Of a stretch of 64,000 nt of DNA, positions 9,042-18,429 are shown one piece after another; the stretch's first letter is position 1, and each line of letters starts with the position of its first letter. The position numbers and the translations under genes were made by a program. Location of the stretch: contig NZ_JAKIKU010000007.1 in assembly GCF_023283985.1 (NCBI RefSeq), forward strand, positions 186,001-250,000, read 5' to 3'. The notes beneath the pieces were generated by a model. That model did no database searches, was not told the DNA's origin, and saw only the letters and a program-made list of their open reading frames with translations. Origin of the DNA: Shewanella electrodiphila (GTDB lineage Bacteria > Pseudomonadota > Gammaproteobacteria > Enterobacterales > Shewanellaceae).

Positions 9042-9087
9042 ATGCCTTACTATCACACTGTTTAAGTGAGATAAGTAAGGCATTTTT
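9042..9087 (+). terminator. Rho-independent terminator after the 7862 lipoprotein
   Basis: ATGCCTTACT (9042-9051) pairs with AGTAAGGCAT (9073-9082), followed by TTTTTG. Confidence 0.7.
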
Positions 9088-9187
9088 GTTTGTGATAAAA
9101 ATACCTTCAAAATTCCAATCTATATTCCTCTGGGCTACGTATGGTTAATTATTGATTTAGCGAATGAAATAATTAAAGGATTGTAAA

Positions 9188-9703
9188 ATGCGAGCCATAT
9201 TAATGTCAGTGGTGGTATTTCTGCTAAGTGCATGCAGTACCACTTACCCAAATCAGCAGGTGACGGGGCAGGTGTTTCCGTCGGTGTCTGGTGAGAGTTT
9301 AGCGCAAACTGCAATGAACTTTCCTGAGGATGTGAGTGGCCAAGTGACTCTATTGTTAATTGGCTACAAGCAAGACTCACAGTTTGATATTGACCGTTGG
9401 CTGATAGGTTTGGATATGACTCAAACCCAAGTTGCGGTGTATGAGTTGCCGACGATTCAAGGCATGTTTCCAAGAATGTTCAGTACCTTAATCGATAATG
9501 GTATGCGCGCGGGCATTCCAAAACCACTATGGAAAGGTGTGGTGACTATTTATGAAGATGGCGAACAAGTGCAAGCCTTTACCGGTAATGAAAACCCGAA
9601 TAATACTCGGGTGGTATTGTTAAATGCAGAAGGAAAAATTATCTACTTTTATGACCAAGGTTTTTCAGTTGCTGCATTAAATGAATTGAGGGCAAAACTG
9701 TGA
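9188..9703 (+). CDS. Lipoprotein, possible thioredoxin-like fold
   Basis: 171 residues with a lipoprotein signal peptide (MRAILMSVVVFLLSACSTTY, Cys16). The mature part reads FPSVSGESLAQTAMNFPEDV, SGQVTLLLIGYKQDSQFDID and later NTRVVLLNAEGKIIYFYDQG. That order (strand, helix with a WLIGL segment, two final strands) resembles ATP10/AhpC-like thioredoxin folds without a CxxC, but this is a structural guess. AAAGGA precedes the ATG. It lies ahead of an exported S9 peptidase but is separated from it by 245 bp. Confidence 0.6.
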   Translation: MRAILMSVVVFLLSACSTTYPNQQVTGQVFPSVSGESLAQTAMNFPEDVSGQVTLLLIGYKQDSQFDIDRWLIGLDMTQTQVAVYELPTIQGMFPRMFSTLIDNGMRAGIPKPLWKGVVTIYEDGEQVQAFTGNENPNNTRVVLLNAEGKIIYFYDQGFSVAALNELRAKL

Positions 9704-9948
9704 TTACTTCAAGGCTTGTCTTTATTGCTATTTAATTATCCCTTTACTGCCTTTAGCTAGCATTCATTAAGCTTTATTTAATTGTTAACCATGACAATGG
9801 ATTTATGTTGATGTAACAAGGGTGATGGTTGTTCCGTTCTCTCGGTGTTAATTCGATTAACATTCATCGCTAGCTTAACTTACTGCCGCAATTTACTAAT
9901 GATGGCAGCGGAATAAAAATAACAATAACTAGATCAAGGAGACCTCTC

Positions 9949-12015
9949 GTGAAGAAAGTCGGGATAGTGCTTATGTGCTTGTTGATGCCAGCAGCGTCAA
10001 TGGCTGCAGAGCAAGTCAAATCAACACAATCAGTTCAAAAAGCAGCGCAAAACACCACATTATCAGTGGATGTGTTGTGGAAGCTAAGCCGAATCGGCAA
10101 TCCAATTATTTCACCAAACGGTGAGTTTATCATTGCGCCTGTAACCCAATACGATGTGCCTGAAGATAAAGGTGCCACTCAACTATGGTTGTTTGATAAA
10201 GACGGTAAAGGCCAACGCCCTATTACAGCCAAAGGGCTGAGAGCGAGCGAACCGACTTTTTCACCTGACGGTAAGACATTAGCCTTTGTTAGCAAGCGTG
10301 ATAAAGACGAAGCTGGCCAAGTATATTTATTACCAATGGATAAAGCAGGTGAGGCGCAGCGCTTAACTGAAGTGCCTGGTGGTGTAAAAGGCATTAAGTG
10401 GGTTGGCGACAATATTTACTTTATTAGTAATGTGTTCCCAAATAAAAACTGGGACGAAATGTCGGTTCAATTAAAAGCCAACAAAGATACTAAAGTCTCT
10501 GCACACCAATGGAATGCATTACCATTCTCAAGCTTTGATCATTGGATTGACGAAGACCGTGAAGCACACGTATTTAGTATTCCTGCTAAAGGCGGTGACA
10601 TTGCGGCTATTACTCAGCCATTAAACAAGCAGTTACCACGTTCATCGCAAAGTAGTGGCAACTACGATATTTCGCCAGATGGTAAGTTAATTGCCTTTAA
10701 TAGTAATGGTTGGGATAACCAAGTTGACCCTAAAATTGATATTTTTATGGCAACAATTGGCAGTGGTAAAGTGGAAAACTTAACGGCTAACAATGAAGCG
10801 CCAGATACCAATCCAACCTTTAGCCCTGATGGTAAAACCTTAGCGTTTACCCGTCAGCTTATTCATGGTTTTTACGCTGACACAGCGAACTTAGTATTGT
10901 TAGATGTGAAAAAGCGTTCTGAAAAAGTGATCACAACTGACTGGGATCGCTCAGTGGCTCGCTTTAGCTGGACTGCAAATAACAAAGGTTTTTACGCCGC
11001 TATTGATGATGCTGCAACCCGCCGTATTTTCCATATCAGTGCTAAAAATGGCAAAGTAAAACCAATCACTAAGCAAACCAACTTTGGCGCACCAGCGATT
11101 GCAAATGACGGTACTATCGTTGCGGCAAATGATAGCTTTTTGTACCCAGCACGTTTAGTGAAAGTTAATCCTAAGAATGGCAAAACCACTCGTTTAGACA
11201 GCTTTAACGATGATGTTTTAGCAGATGTTGATATGGGCACTTATGAGTCAGTAACTTATAAAGGTTACAACGATGAAGATGTGCAAATGTGGGTACATTA
11301 CCCGCCAGGATTTGATAAAAGCAAAAAATATCCGTTAATGATGCTTATTCACGGTGGCCCACACAGTGCGATTTCTGACGGTTTCCATTACCGCTGGAAT
11401 GCACAAACGTTTGCCTCTTGGGGATATGTAACGGCATGGCCTAACTTTCATGGTTCTAACAGTTTCGGTCAAGACTATACCGACAGTATTAACCCAGATT
11501 GGAAAAACAAATCATTAGAGGATGTGTTTAAAGCAACTGACTGGTTTAAAGCTAAAGACTGGATTGATAACGAGCGTTTAGTGGCTGGCGGCGCAAGCTA
11601 CGGTGGCTACTTATCATCGATTATTCTCGGTCAAAAAGATCAGCCGTTTAATGCGCTATTTATCCACGCTGCTGTGTATAACATGTACTCGCAAATGGCC
11701 GCTGATTTCTCGGTCCACAGCACTCGCTTTGGCGATTACTGGGATAATCCTGAGATCTACAAATCGATCTCTCCACATTACGGCGCTGAAAACTTTGACA
11801 CTCCAACCCTAGTGGTACACGGTCAATTAGATTACCGCGTGCCAGTGGGTCAAGGGTTTGAGTTGTTCCGCACCTTGCAAACTAAAGGGATCGAATCGCG
11901 GATGATTTACTTCCCTGATGAAAACCATTGGATCATGAAGCCAAACAATTCAATTTATTGGTACAACGAAGTTGAAAAGTGGATGAACCAACATGCTGAG
12001 CCAGGGGCGAAGTAA
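9949..12015 (+). CDS. S9 family (prolyl oligopeptidase) exported peptidase
   Basis: 688 residues starting at a GTG with AAGGAG six bases upstream. A signal peptide (MKKVGIVLMCLLMPAASMAA) is followed by a WD40-like/TolB-type beta-propeller (about 45-420, with repeated SPDGK blades) and an alpha/beta-hydrolase domain (about 435-685). The catalytic triad is visible: Ser550 in GGASYGGY, Asp628 in HGQLDYRVP and His660 in DENHWI. The family contains dipeptidyl and acylaminoacyl peptidases that digest short peptides, and export to the periplasm suits peptide scavenging. It is a single gene with its own terminator. Confidence 0.9.
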   Translation: MKKVGIVLMCLLMPAASMAAEQVKSTQSVQKAAQNTTLSVDVLWKLSRIGNPIISPNGEFIIAPVTQYDVPEDKGATQLWLFDKDGKGQRPITAKGLRASEPTFSPDGKTLAFVSKRDKDEAGQVYLLPMDKAGEAQRLTEVPGGVKGIKWVGDNIYFISNVFPNKNWDEMSVQLKANKDTKVSAHQWNALPFSSFDHWIDEDREAHVFSIPAKGGDIAAITQPLNKQLPRSSQSSGNYDISPDGKLIAFNSNGWDNQVDPKIDIFMATIGSGKVENLTANNEAPDTNPTFSPDGKTLAFTRQLIHGFYADTANLVLLDVKKRSEKVITTDWDRSVARFSWTANNKGFYAAIDDAATRRIFHISAKNGKVKPITKQTNFGAPAIANDGTIVAANDSFLYPARLVKVNPKNGKTTRLDSFNDDVLADVDMGTYESVTYKGYNDEDVQMWVHYPPGFDKSKKYPLMMLIHGGPHSAISDGFHYRWNAQTFASWGYVTAWPNFHGSNSFGQDYTDSINPDWKNKSLEDVFKATDWFKAKDWIDNERLVAGGASYGGYLSSIILGQKDQPFNALFIHAAVYNMYSQMAADFSVHSTRFGDYWDNPEIYKSISPHYGAENFDTPTLVVHGQLDYRVPVGQGFELFRTLQTKGIESRMIYFPDENHWIMKPNNSIYWYNEVEKWMNQHAEPGAK

Positions 12016-12064
12016 ACTCGCTTAGTTTTTGGTTAAAATACTCATTAACTTGATGGTGAGAAGT

Positions 12065-12098
12065 AATGCCGAGCAATCTGATCGCTCGGCATTTTTGT
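12065..12098 (+). terminator. Rho-independent terminator after the S9 peptidase
   Basis: AATGCCGAGC (12065-12074) pairs perfectly with GCTCGGCATT (12084-12093), then TTTG. Confidence 0.8.
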
Positions 12099-12157
12099 TG
12101 TTAACGGTTAATTATTAGTTGCTGCTTAATTGCTGCCAAAATACTGCCGAATAGGCT

Positions 12158-12757
12158 CTAATCGCATGATGACATGGTTAGAAACTGTGTTTTGGTGATC
12201 CCATAAAAAACGCGATCGTCGAACTTGTTGCCCAGGTTAAAATAATCTTGCTGGGTTCCTTCTAATACAAAGCCACATTTCTCCATGGTCTTGTATGATC
12301 CTATATTACTGCGATAACAATCTGCGGTGATTTTATGCGCGCCAAGTTCAGTGAAAGCAAGGTGAGTCAGCAGCTGGCAAGCAGCGCTCGCAATACCTTG
12401 TCCCCAGGCGTATTCCGGCAATTGATAACCGACTTCATAATTACCTTCTAAAAACATCACAGCAGGTAAACCAGCCATGCCCATAAAGCGACCATTGTGA
12501 TCTCTGATGATGATGGTTGGATTATCTGGCCATTTTTCGGCATCAATTGCTGATTGGGTATTGTCGATAATCGGGGTAAAGAAATCTTGATAAACTTCAA
12601 CTGGCGCAGGGGCAAAAAATAGATATTGAGTCACATTGGGGTTATCGAACATCTGAATAATATCAATCAAATCAGCTTGCTTGATCAAGGAAATGGTAAG
12701 TGTGGTCGTCAAAGGAATTGATTGACCAGATTTTAAGGCATTAAAATTAAAAGGCAT
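12158..12757 (-). CDS. GNAT family N-acetyltransferase (RimJ/RimL type)
   Basis: A GNAT acetyltransferase. The acetyl-CoA site is visible as YEVGYQLPEYAWGQGIASAA followed by CQLLTHLAFTELGAHKITAD and the end motif SIGSYKTMEKCGFVLEGT-like (S-N-I-G-S-Y-K-T-M-E-K-C-G-F). The frame is open upstream to an ATG at 12823, but that codon lacks a ribosome binding site; the ATG at 12757 has AGGT eight bases upstream and starts just before the domain, so I use it. The substrate is unknown; RimJ/RimL relatives modify protein N-termini or small amines. Confidence 0.8.
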   Translation of the reverse strand: MPFNFNALKSGQSIPLTTTLTISLIKQADLIDIIQMFDNPNVTQYLFFAPAPVEVYQDFFTPIIDNTQSAIDAEKWPDNPTIIIRDHNGRFMGMAGLPAVMFLEGNYEVGYQLPEYAWGQGIASAACQLLTHLAFTELGAHKITADCYRSNIGSYKTMEKCGFVLEGTQQDYFNLGNKFDDRVFYGITKTQFLTMSSCD

Positions 12758-12923
12758 TGCTTGTGACCTGTCATGTGAGTTCAGGTAAATCATAGCCAAT
12801 AGTGCTTGTTCAGGATTGAACATTTACGACAATGTGATGGTTTCATATGAGTAAGATCAAATAATGCCTGCAGTTGCAAGCATTATGTTGATGGCATAAC
12901 CATCGGTGTGAACTCAAAATCAG

Positions 12924-12999
12924 TGTTTGCTATCGACTTTAACTACCGATGTTTACTATCGATGTTAACTGCCGATGTTTTCATCGATGACTACTGAAG
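12924..12999. repeat. Degenerate 26-bp tandem repeat, three units
   Basis: Units start at 12924, 12950 and 12976 (TGTTTGCTATCGACTTTAAC, TGTTTACTATCGATGTTAAC, TGTTTTCATCGATGACTACT). The first two are close copies over all 26 bp; the third is degenerate. It ends at the stop codon of the receiver-domain gene. Confidence 0.65.
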
Positions 13000-13002
13000 C
13001 GA

Positions 13003-13365
13003 TTAAAGGTATTTATCTACCATTTTCTGAACATTATTCGGCAAAATTGGTTTGGTTAAGTAATCGTCGGCACCGAGCTTTAACGCGAAATTTTGATCCG
13101 ATTCTTCAACCAATGAACTGACCACAACAATCGGCACTTGCTGGTTCAGGCTATGCTTCTTGACGTATTTTATCACTTGGTAACCGTTTACATCCGGCAT
13201 GGTGATATCAAGGAAGATTAAATCAGGTTCTACAGAAGACAATAGTTCAATTGCACCGTCGCCAGAATTAGCGGTCATAACCAAGTAGTCATCACCAAGA
13301 ATAGCGAGCAGCATACTGGTGCAAACTGGGTCATCATCAATCACTAATATTTTGGACTTGTCCAT
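13003..13365 (-). CDS. Single-domain response regulator (CheY-like receiver)
   Basis: 120 residues, a lone receiver domain with no output domain. The acidic pocket is IDDDP (Asp10-Asp12), the phospho-acceptor is Asp53 in FLDITMP, the conserved Ser/Thr is in VVVSS and the Lys is Lys105 in YLTKP. It probably acts by protein-protein contact in a phosphorelay or as a partner of a hybrid kinase. No kinase gene is adjacent, so its cognate kinase must lie elsewhere. Confidence 0.88.
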   Translation of the reverse strand: MDKSKILVIDDDPVCTSMLLAILGDDYLVMTANSGDGAIELLSSVEPDLIFLDITMPDVNGYQVIKYVKKHSLNQQVPIVVVSSLVEESDQNFALKLGADDYLTKPILPNNVQKMVDKYL

Positions 13366-13769
13366 TGTTACCTCACTTAAGGTGTGGATATTACTACTAT
13401 TATACTAACGATAACCTTAATGGCTTATAGCGTATTAATCAAGTTGAGTCCTTGGGAGGTGACTCGGTTGTCGTCGTGCTAATTATTAATAACTACAAAC
13501 AATTTTGACTATTGTGTTGTGGTTTAGTTCACCACTTCTAGGTTTTATATTGACGATACTTTTCAATCACTCCGTTTCTATCCAAGCCCGTTTAACGTTT
13601 TACATAGCTTGCCATTGTGGTTCGTGTGTTAAAGCGCGAGAAGAATGAAATGATACGCTTATATTCTAGCTCAGCTTTACGTGAAGGGCGTCGCGATAAG
13701 TGATAAAGTGCTGCGATAATAATGTGAGATAACAACAAAAATAATCCTCTTTTAAAGGACATTCGCATC
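13366..13769. other. Intergenic region between divergent genes
   Basis: Separates the leftward receiver gene from the rightward exported HExxH protein and should hold both promoters. A small dyad GAGTC...GACTC lies near 13446-13466. No gene seen. Confidence 0.5.
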
Positions 13770-14633
13770 ATGACATTTCGTTTTCAGACTTTCGCCGCCG
13801 GAGCGTTTTTATCACTGGCTATGGGGTTATCACTTCCAAGCCTAGCCGATGGTTTTTATGCAAATGAAACTTTGCAGCGACAAGCACCTGATGCATTTGC
13901 ATTGCAGCCTGAAGCTCACGACTTCTTAGTGTCAGCTTATGCATTAACAATAAAAGATGGCGATCGTTTATTAGGCTTAATCGCAGAAGATAAAGCGCTG
14001 ACTAACGCAATTCAGCAATGGCCTGAGATGACTATTGAGCAACAAATTCCATGGCTTAAAAAAGTGTTTGCGTTAGAAGTGCGAAGCTTTGGTACTAAGG
14101 CGCCGCAACTGATTATTGATAATCATAGCTATGCCAACAAAATGGTGTATTTTGACTTTGATATTGAAGCGGGTGGCAATGGAATTGTGTACTTAAATCC
14201 AGATAAATTAGCCGAAGAAGAGGCTTATGCTTCGCTGGCTTTTTTGATTCATGAGACTCGGCACTCTTACCAATTCCAGCAAGCATTAAATGCCAATGCC
14301 AGTGACAGTGACAGTGAAATTGTAGCGATATCCGCTGGGTATTTAGCCGCTTTTAAGGCGCAAAAACAACTCAAGGGGTTTGGATTTAGTGACTTCCTTA
14401 CGTTGTTGAATGAGTTTGAGGCTTTCCAATATGGTAATTATGTTATTGGGCAACTCACTGATTGGCAGATTGATATGAATAATATGGGCACGTTTGCGAG
14501 TCAGTTTGATAATCAAGGGCAATTAAAAATCGACTTAAATACCTTGTCAGCTAACGTTGATGAATTAAGTTTATTAGCCCAATACAATGAGTTGGCGAAA
14601 GAGCAATTTGAGTTAAGGCAACGCCAGCAATAG
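13770..14633 (+). CDS. Exported protein with an HExxH motif, putative metallopeptidase-like
   Basis: 287 residues with a signal peptide (cleavage likely after LPSLA, about residue 26). A helix centred on FLIHETRHSYQFQQ contains His161-Glu162-x-x-His165, the zinc-binding and catalytic pattern of zincin metallopeptidases; a possible third ligand is an acidic residue in DSDSEIVAISAGYLAAF. I do not recognise the family, and HExxH alone can occur by chance, but its place in a helix after a beta-strand is typical. AAAGGA precedes the ATG. A LysR gene follows 77 bp downstream on the same strand. Confidence 0.7.
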   Translation: MTFRFQTFAAGAFLSLAMGLSLPSLADGFYANETLQRQAPDAFALQPEAHDFLVSAYALTIKDGDRLLGLIAEDKALTNAIQQWPEMTIEQQIPWLKKVFALEVRSFGTKAPQLIIDNHSYANKMVYFDFDIEAGGNGIVYLNPDKLAEEEAYASLAFLIHETRHSYQFQQALNANASDSDSEIVAISAGYLAAFKAQKQLKGFGFSDFLTLLNEFEAFQYGNYVIGQLTDWQIDMNNMGTFASQFDNQGQLKIDLNTLSANVDELSLLAQYNELAKEQFELRQRQQ

Positions 14634-14710
14634 GCCTATTATTAGCAGCCTGTTATAAAAGTCTACTAATACTGAAGGATAGCTGGGTGAGTTATCACAA
14701 TGGATAATCT

Positions 14711-15589
14711 ATGAATCTAAAGCAATTAGAGATTTTTTGCGCCGTAGCGGATACGGGTTCTGTTACTGCAGCCGCTAAGCAACTTAACAGTAATCGCACC
14801 CAGCTAAGCATGGCGATTAAGGCGCTTGAGTCGAATTTGCAGGCGACATTATTTGTCCGTTCTGGTAATAGCCTGGTGTTATCTGAAGTTGGTAAGTCTA
14901 TTTATAAAGATTGTGAAAGCGTAGTGTCTACCTGCGAGCGAATAAAGCAAACCTGCGAACAAACATCAGAGAAATTTCGTTCAGAGATTTGGCTCGCTCG
15001 TGACGACTCCTTTCCTGATGAGGTTTGGCAAGATTTCATTCATCAACTGAATAATCATTTTAAGGCAACCACAGTGAACACCGTGCTGGCATCCAGTGGC
15101 GACTTAGCTAACTTGGTGAATACCAAGCAAGTTGATTTTGCTTTTGGGGTCGACTTTGAGCGAGTGGATGATGCCAATACTGACTATTTGCCACTCGGGC
15201 GCATAAGAATGATGTCGGTGTGTGAACATACCCATCCGTTAGCCAGTCTTCGCCGTGTGTCAGATATTCAACTGCGTGAATCTATGCAAGCGGTGATGGT
15301 GTATCTCAATGATAAAGATAATCCTGAGTTGCAGCCTTTTTCATTAACCCATATTGGCTTTACGAGCTTTGAATATATGCTCAACACAATATTGTCTGAA
15401 AAAGCCTGGGGTGTATTACCTGAACCATTGATTAGGCAGCATTTACGCCAACAGCAATTGGCTGTTATTAAGCATACTTATGGATTAACCCATCAAGATT
15501 ATTGTTTATTTTCAGCTCCCGGTAATGCAATACCAGCACCGATTTCTTGGTTATCAGATCAAGTGAGCGACTATTTGTTTAAGTTTTAA
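14711..15589 (+). CDS. LysR family transcriptional regulator
   Basis: 292 residues. The N-terminal winged helix-turn-helix is clear (MNLKQLEIFCAVADTGSVTA, then AAKQLNSNRTQLSMAIKALE, LFVRSGNSLVLSEVG), followed by a periplasmic-binding-protein-like effector domain of normal length. It reads in the same direction as the exported HExxH gene upstream instead of divergently, so that gene is a possible but unproven target. Inducer unknown. Confidence 0.88.
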   Translation: MNLKQLEIFCAVADTGSVTAAAKQLNSNRTQLSMAIKALESNLQATLFVRSGNSLVLSEVGKSIYKDCESVVSTCERIKQTCEQTSEKFRSEIWLARDDSFPDEVWQDFIHQLNNHFKATTVNTVLASSGDLANLVNTKQVDFAFGVDFERVDDANTDYLPLGRIRMMSVCEHTHPLASLRRVSDIQLRESMQAVMVYLNDKDNPELQPFSLTHIGFTSFEYMLNTILSEKAWGVLPEPLIRQHLRQQQLAVIKHTYGLTHQDYCLFSAPGNAIPAPISWLSDQVSDYLFKF

Positions 15590-15959
15590 AGGTGCTGATT
15601 TTGGTGAATGAATTGGCACTTGTTATTTGCTAAGCCTAACTCGTAGGCTTCATATTAGAGCACTTCATATTAGAGTACTTCATATTAAAGCTCTTCAACT
15701 TAAGCCTCTCATATTAAAGTTCTTCATATTAAAACCTTTCATGTTAGCGCTCGTTATATTTGAACTCTTCAAATATGGGCTTGTATATCACAATCACTGA
15801 GCGTCAAAGTAGTTGACGCTTCCGGCGGTTGGTAACTCATTGAAATAATGATGTAATCATATATTCCCCATCGAAGTTCACTTTATGTACACCTTAACGA
15901 TATTGAGATTTTTCGCTGTTAACGCCATACTTTTCTTAGGTTTTAACAGGTGATAATGA
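15590..15959. other. Intergenic region with a 15-bp repeat array
   Basis: Contains the array at 15648-15781, a short hairpin (AGCGTCAA 15809-15816 and TTGACGCT 15822-15829), and the promoter region of the CDF gene. No gene seen. Confidence 0.6.
15648..15781. repeat. 15-bp tandem repeat, nine degenerate units
   Basis: Consensus CTTCATATTAAAGCT. Units start at 15648, 15663, 15678, 15693, 15708 (14 bp), 15722, 15737, 15752 and 15767. The first three are almost identical and later ones drift. The 14-bp unit breaks any coding frame, so it is not a protein repeat. Confidence 0.85.
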
Positions 15960-16868
15960 ATGTGTGCAAAGAGCAACAAACAAGATAAACAATTACTTAA
16001 GCTGTCAGCAGTCGCTGCTTTTAGCTTTGCAATCCTCGGGGTCATCGTTGGCCTGTTAAGTGGATCTATTGTCATTCTTTTTGACGGTGTTTACTCACTC
16101 ATTAGCTTATTACTGACAATGTTATCTCTTGCTGCTTCTGGCTATATGCATGGTTCTTCACGTTCTCACTTCGCTTTTGGTAAAGCCATGATGGAACCGT
16201 TAGTTGTTGCGATTAAAGGCTTAGTGATTTTGATGTTATTGGGCTACAGCTTATTCAGTGCTTTTCATGTGTTTATCAATGGTGGTGAAGCAATTGATAC
16301 TTCGTTTGCAGCTATTTTTGGTTTTATCAATTTAGTTGGTTGTTGGGGAGTGTGGCGTTGGCTGCAACATAAAAACCAGTCTAAAAAGCAACAAAGTGGC
16401 TTATTGGCCGCTGAAGAAAAGCAATGGCAAATGGATACGGTACTGAGCGCAGCGGTATGTGGCGGCTTGATTATTGCCGTGATTCTTGAGATGACGCCCT
16501 TGTTTCATTACGCGGTGTATGCTGATTCTCTAATGATGTTGTGTATTGGTTTGTACTTCCTAAAAGTGCCTTTTGTTATGTTAACCAATGCATTACGCGA
16601 GCTGTTAATGATGAAACCTGATCAAGAAATATGTTCACTTGTGCGTGAAAGTGTTTCTGAAGCTAACGGTATATCACCGCAAAACCTTAAGTTAACCGGC
16701 ATTGCCAAAGTAGGACCTGAATTGATGGTTAACATTAATGTCGATCCTAAAAAATCACATCAATTATTGGCTGATGTTCAACATATTCGTGAATTATTGA
16801 ACCGTAAACTTGCGCGTTTATCGCTGAATGTGAAGTTGAATCTCGATATCGCTACTGACGTTAAATAA
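15960..16868 (+). CDS. Cation diffusion facilitator family transporter
   Basis: 302 residues with about five or six membrane helices in the first 210 residues and a C-terminal soluble domain (EICSLVRESVSEANGISPQN onward) of the CDF ferredoxin-like type. TM2 reads GSIVILFDGVYSLISLLLT: one metal-site Asp is kept, but the position four residues on, Asp in FieF, is Ser. TM5 has YADSLMML. CDF proteins export divalent metals in exchange for protons; the changed site makes the metal uncertain. Translation begins at an ATG with AGGTGATA upstream. Confidence 0.8.
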   Translation: MCAKSNKQDKQLLKLSAVAAFSFAILGVIVGLLSGSIVILFDGVYSLISLLLTMLSLAASGYMHGSSRSHFAFGKAMMEPLVVAIKGLVILMLLGYSLFSAFHVFINGGEAIDTSFAAIFGFINLVGCWGVWRWLQHKNQSKKQQSGLLAAEEKQWQMDTVLSAAVCGGLIIAVILEMTPLFHYAVYADSLMMLCIGLYFLKVPFVMLTNALRELLMMKPDQEICSLVRESVSEANGISPQNLKLTGIAKVGPELMVNINVDPKKSHQLLADVQHIRELLNRKLARLSLNVKLNLDIATDVK

Positions 16869-16885
16869 CAATGTGTTAATCCTAA

Positions 16886-16915
16886 ATCGAGTGCCTCATT
16901 GATTTGACACTCGAT
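16886..16915. terminator. Hairpin between convergent genes
   Basis: ATCGAGTG (16886-16893) pairs with CACTCGAT (16908-16915) between the CDF and BCCT genes. The loop is 14 bases and there is no T-tract, so terminator function is tentative. Confidence 0.4.
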
Positions 16916-16941
16916 ATGCTTATCTAAGACTAATGACCTGC

Positions 16942-18429
16942 TTATCTTTTCAGTACATCCTTAATCCAAAAAGCTATTTGAGCGCACATGACCAAGGTAA
17001 ATGGAATGGCGCCAACAATCGCAATTTGCTTGTTTAAATCCACGTCGTTAATGGTCACTAGTGCAATTGTTATCGCAATTAAAATAAGACTCCAGAGCAT
17101 TTTGGCAGTGTGACTTTCACTGCCAGTGAGCATGCTGGTAATGTAAATGGAGGAATCTGCGCTGGTGATAAGAAAAGTGATTAACAGTAGTATTGCGGCA
17201 ACCGATAAAATGCTGCCCAAGGGGAAACCATTTGGGGTTAACTGATTAAAAAAGCTAAACAAGCCTAAGGTGTATTCTTGATTGACCGCAGCCATAACCT
17301 CAGCAGCAAAGGGTTGAGTTAACACGCTACCAGCAAAGCCAGAAAACCAGATAATTGAAGTGAGTGTTGGCAGTAAAATGGTACATGCTAAAAATTGCCT
17401 AATGCTACGGCCTTTACTAATTCGAGCGATAAACGGCCCAACGAAAGGCGCCCAAGCAATCCACCAAATCAAATAAATGACGCTCCAGCCTTGGCTCCAA
17501 TTAGCGGGGTCTCCGACACTAAAAGAGACTTTTGGCAGTAACTGCAAATAACTCACGCTTGACTCAAACATGAGCTGTAGACTGTTGAAGGGATCAACTA
17601 AAGCAATAACCGTGACCAAAATAGCTACCATAAAAAAGGTATTAAACTGGCTTAATCGTTTAATTCCCTGATTTAATCCAGCAATGGATGACAAGGTGAA
17701 TAGCACTGCAATAAACAAAATTAGCCCAATTCTAAAGCCGACACTGGCCACATCAAGTCCAATTGCTTGTTCAATCCCTGTTTGAATTAAGGCGACAGTA
17801 TTGGCAAAGGTGCCAGCCATGCCAAAAATAATCGCAATGACCGCAAGTAAATCTAATACGCTAAGCCATTTAGGTTTTTCTGCGCTAAAACTGGCACTGA
17901 TCCTCAGGCTGCGATTACGATTATATGCAAACCATGCCATGACTAAGCCAGCCATGGCGTATATCGCCCAAGCATGCAAACCCCAGTGGAAGTAGGTAAT
18001 CGCTAACGCGCCAGATACCGATGAGAAGTCATCTTGTAAAAATGCAGGTGGGTTAACATAGTGATATACAGGTTCTGCCACGCCCCAAAAAATGAGCCCC
18101 GATCCCATGCCTGCAGTAAATAGCATGGCTATCCAACTGGTAAAGCTGAACTCGGTTTGCACTTTTTCTCCGCCAATACGTATTTTGCCAATAGGACTGA
18201 AGCATATTGCTGTAGCAAAAATAAGTAATAAACTCGAAAGCTGAATGAATTGAGAGTCAAAATGTTCAAGAAAAAACTGAGTAAATAAGCTGAATGTTGC
18301 CAACGTTTTGTGAGGGAAGGTCAACAACAAGCCCGCAATGATTATGACGGGTATATAAAAGCTGAGTTGAGGCGTCAGCAATGGCGGTGTTTCAGACTTT
18401 GCACGTGGGCTTGTATTACGTGATTCCAA
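16942..18429 (-). CDS. BCCT family betaine/choline/carnitine transporter
   Basis: 495 residues with twelve predicted membrane helices. Family hallmarks: GMGSGLIFWGVAEPVYHY in the glycine-rich helix 1' region, and the tryptophan-rich signature SVIYLIWWIAWAPFVGPFIA followed by RISKGRSIRQF. BCCT carriers import quaternary amines such as glycine betaine, usually driven by sodium, for osmoprotection or catabolism. The short N- and C-termini lack the long regulatory tail of BetP. It is a lone gene convergent with the CDF gene. Confidence 0.92.
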   Translation of the reverse strand: MESRNTSPRAKSETPPLLTPQLSFYIPVIIIAGLLLTFPHKTLATFSLFTQFFLEHFDSQFIQLSSLLLIFATAICFSPIGKIRIGGEKVQTEFSFTSWIAMLFTAGMGSGLIFWGVAEPVYHYVNPPAFLQDDFSSVSGALAITYFHWGLHAWAIYAMAGLVMAWFAYNRNRSLRISASFSAEKPKWLSVLDLLAVIAIIFGMAGTFANTVALIQTGIEQAIGLDVASVGFRIGLILFIAVLFTLSSIAGLNQGIKRLSQFNTFFMVAILVTVIALVDPFNSLQLMFESSVSYLQLLPKVSFSVGDPANWSQGWSVIYLIWWIAWAPFVGPFIARISKGRSIRQFLACTILLPTLTSIIWFSGFAGSVLTQPFAAEVMAAVNQEYTLGLFSFFNQLTPNGFPLGSILSVAAILLLITFLITSADSSIYITSMLTGSESHTAKMLWSLILIAITIALVTINDVDLNKQIAIVGAIPFTLVMCAQIAFWIKDVLKR

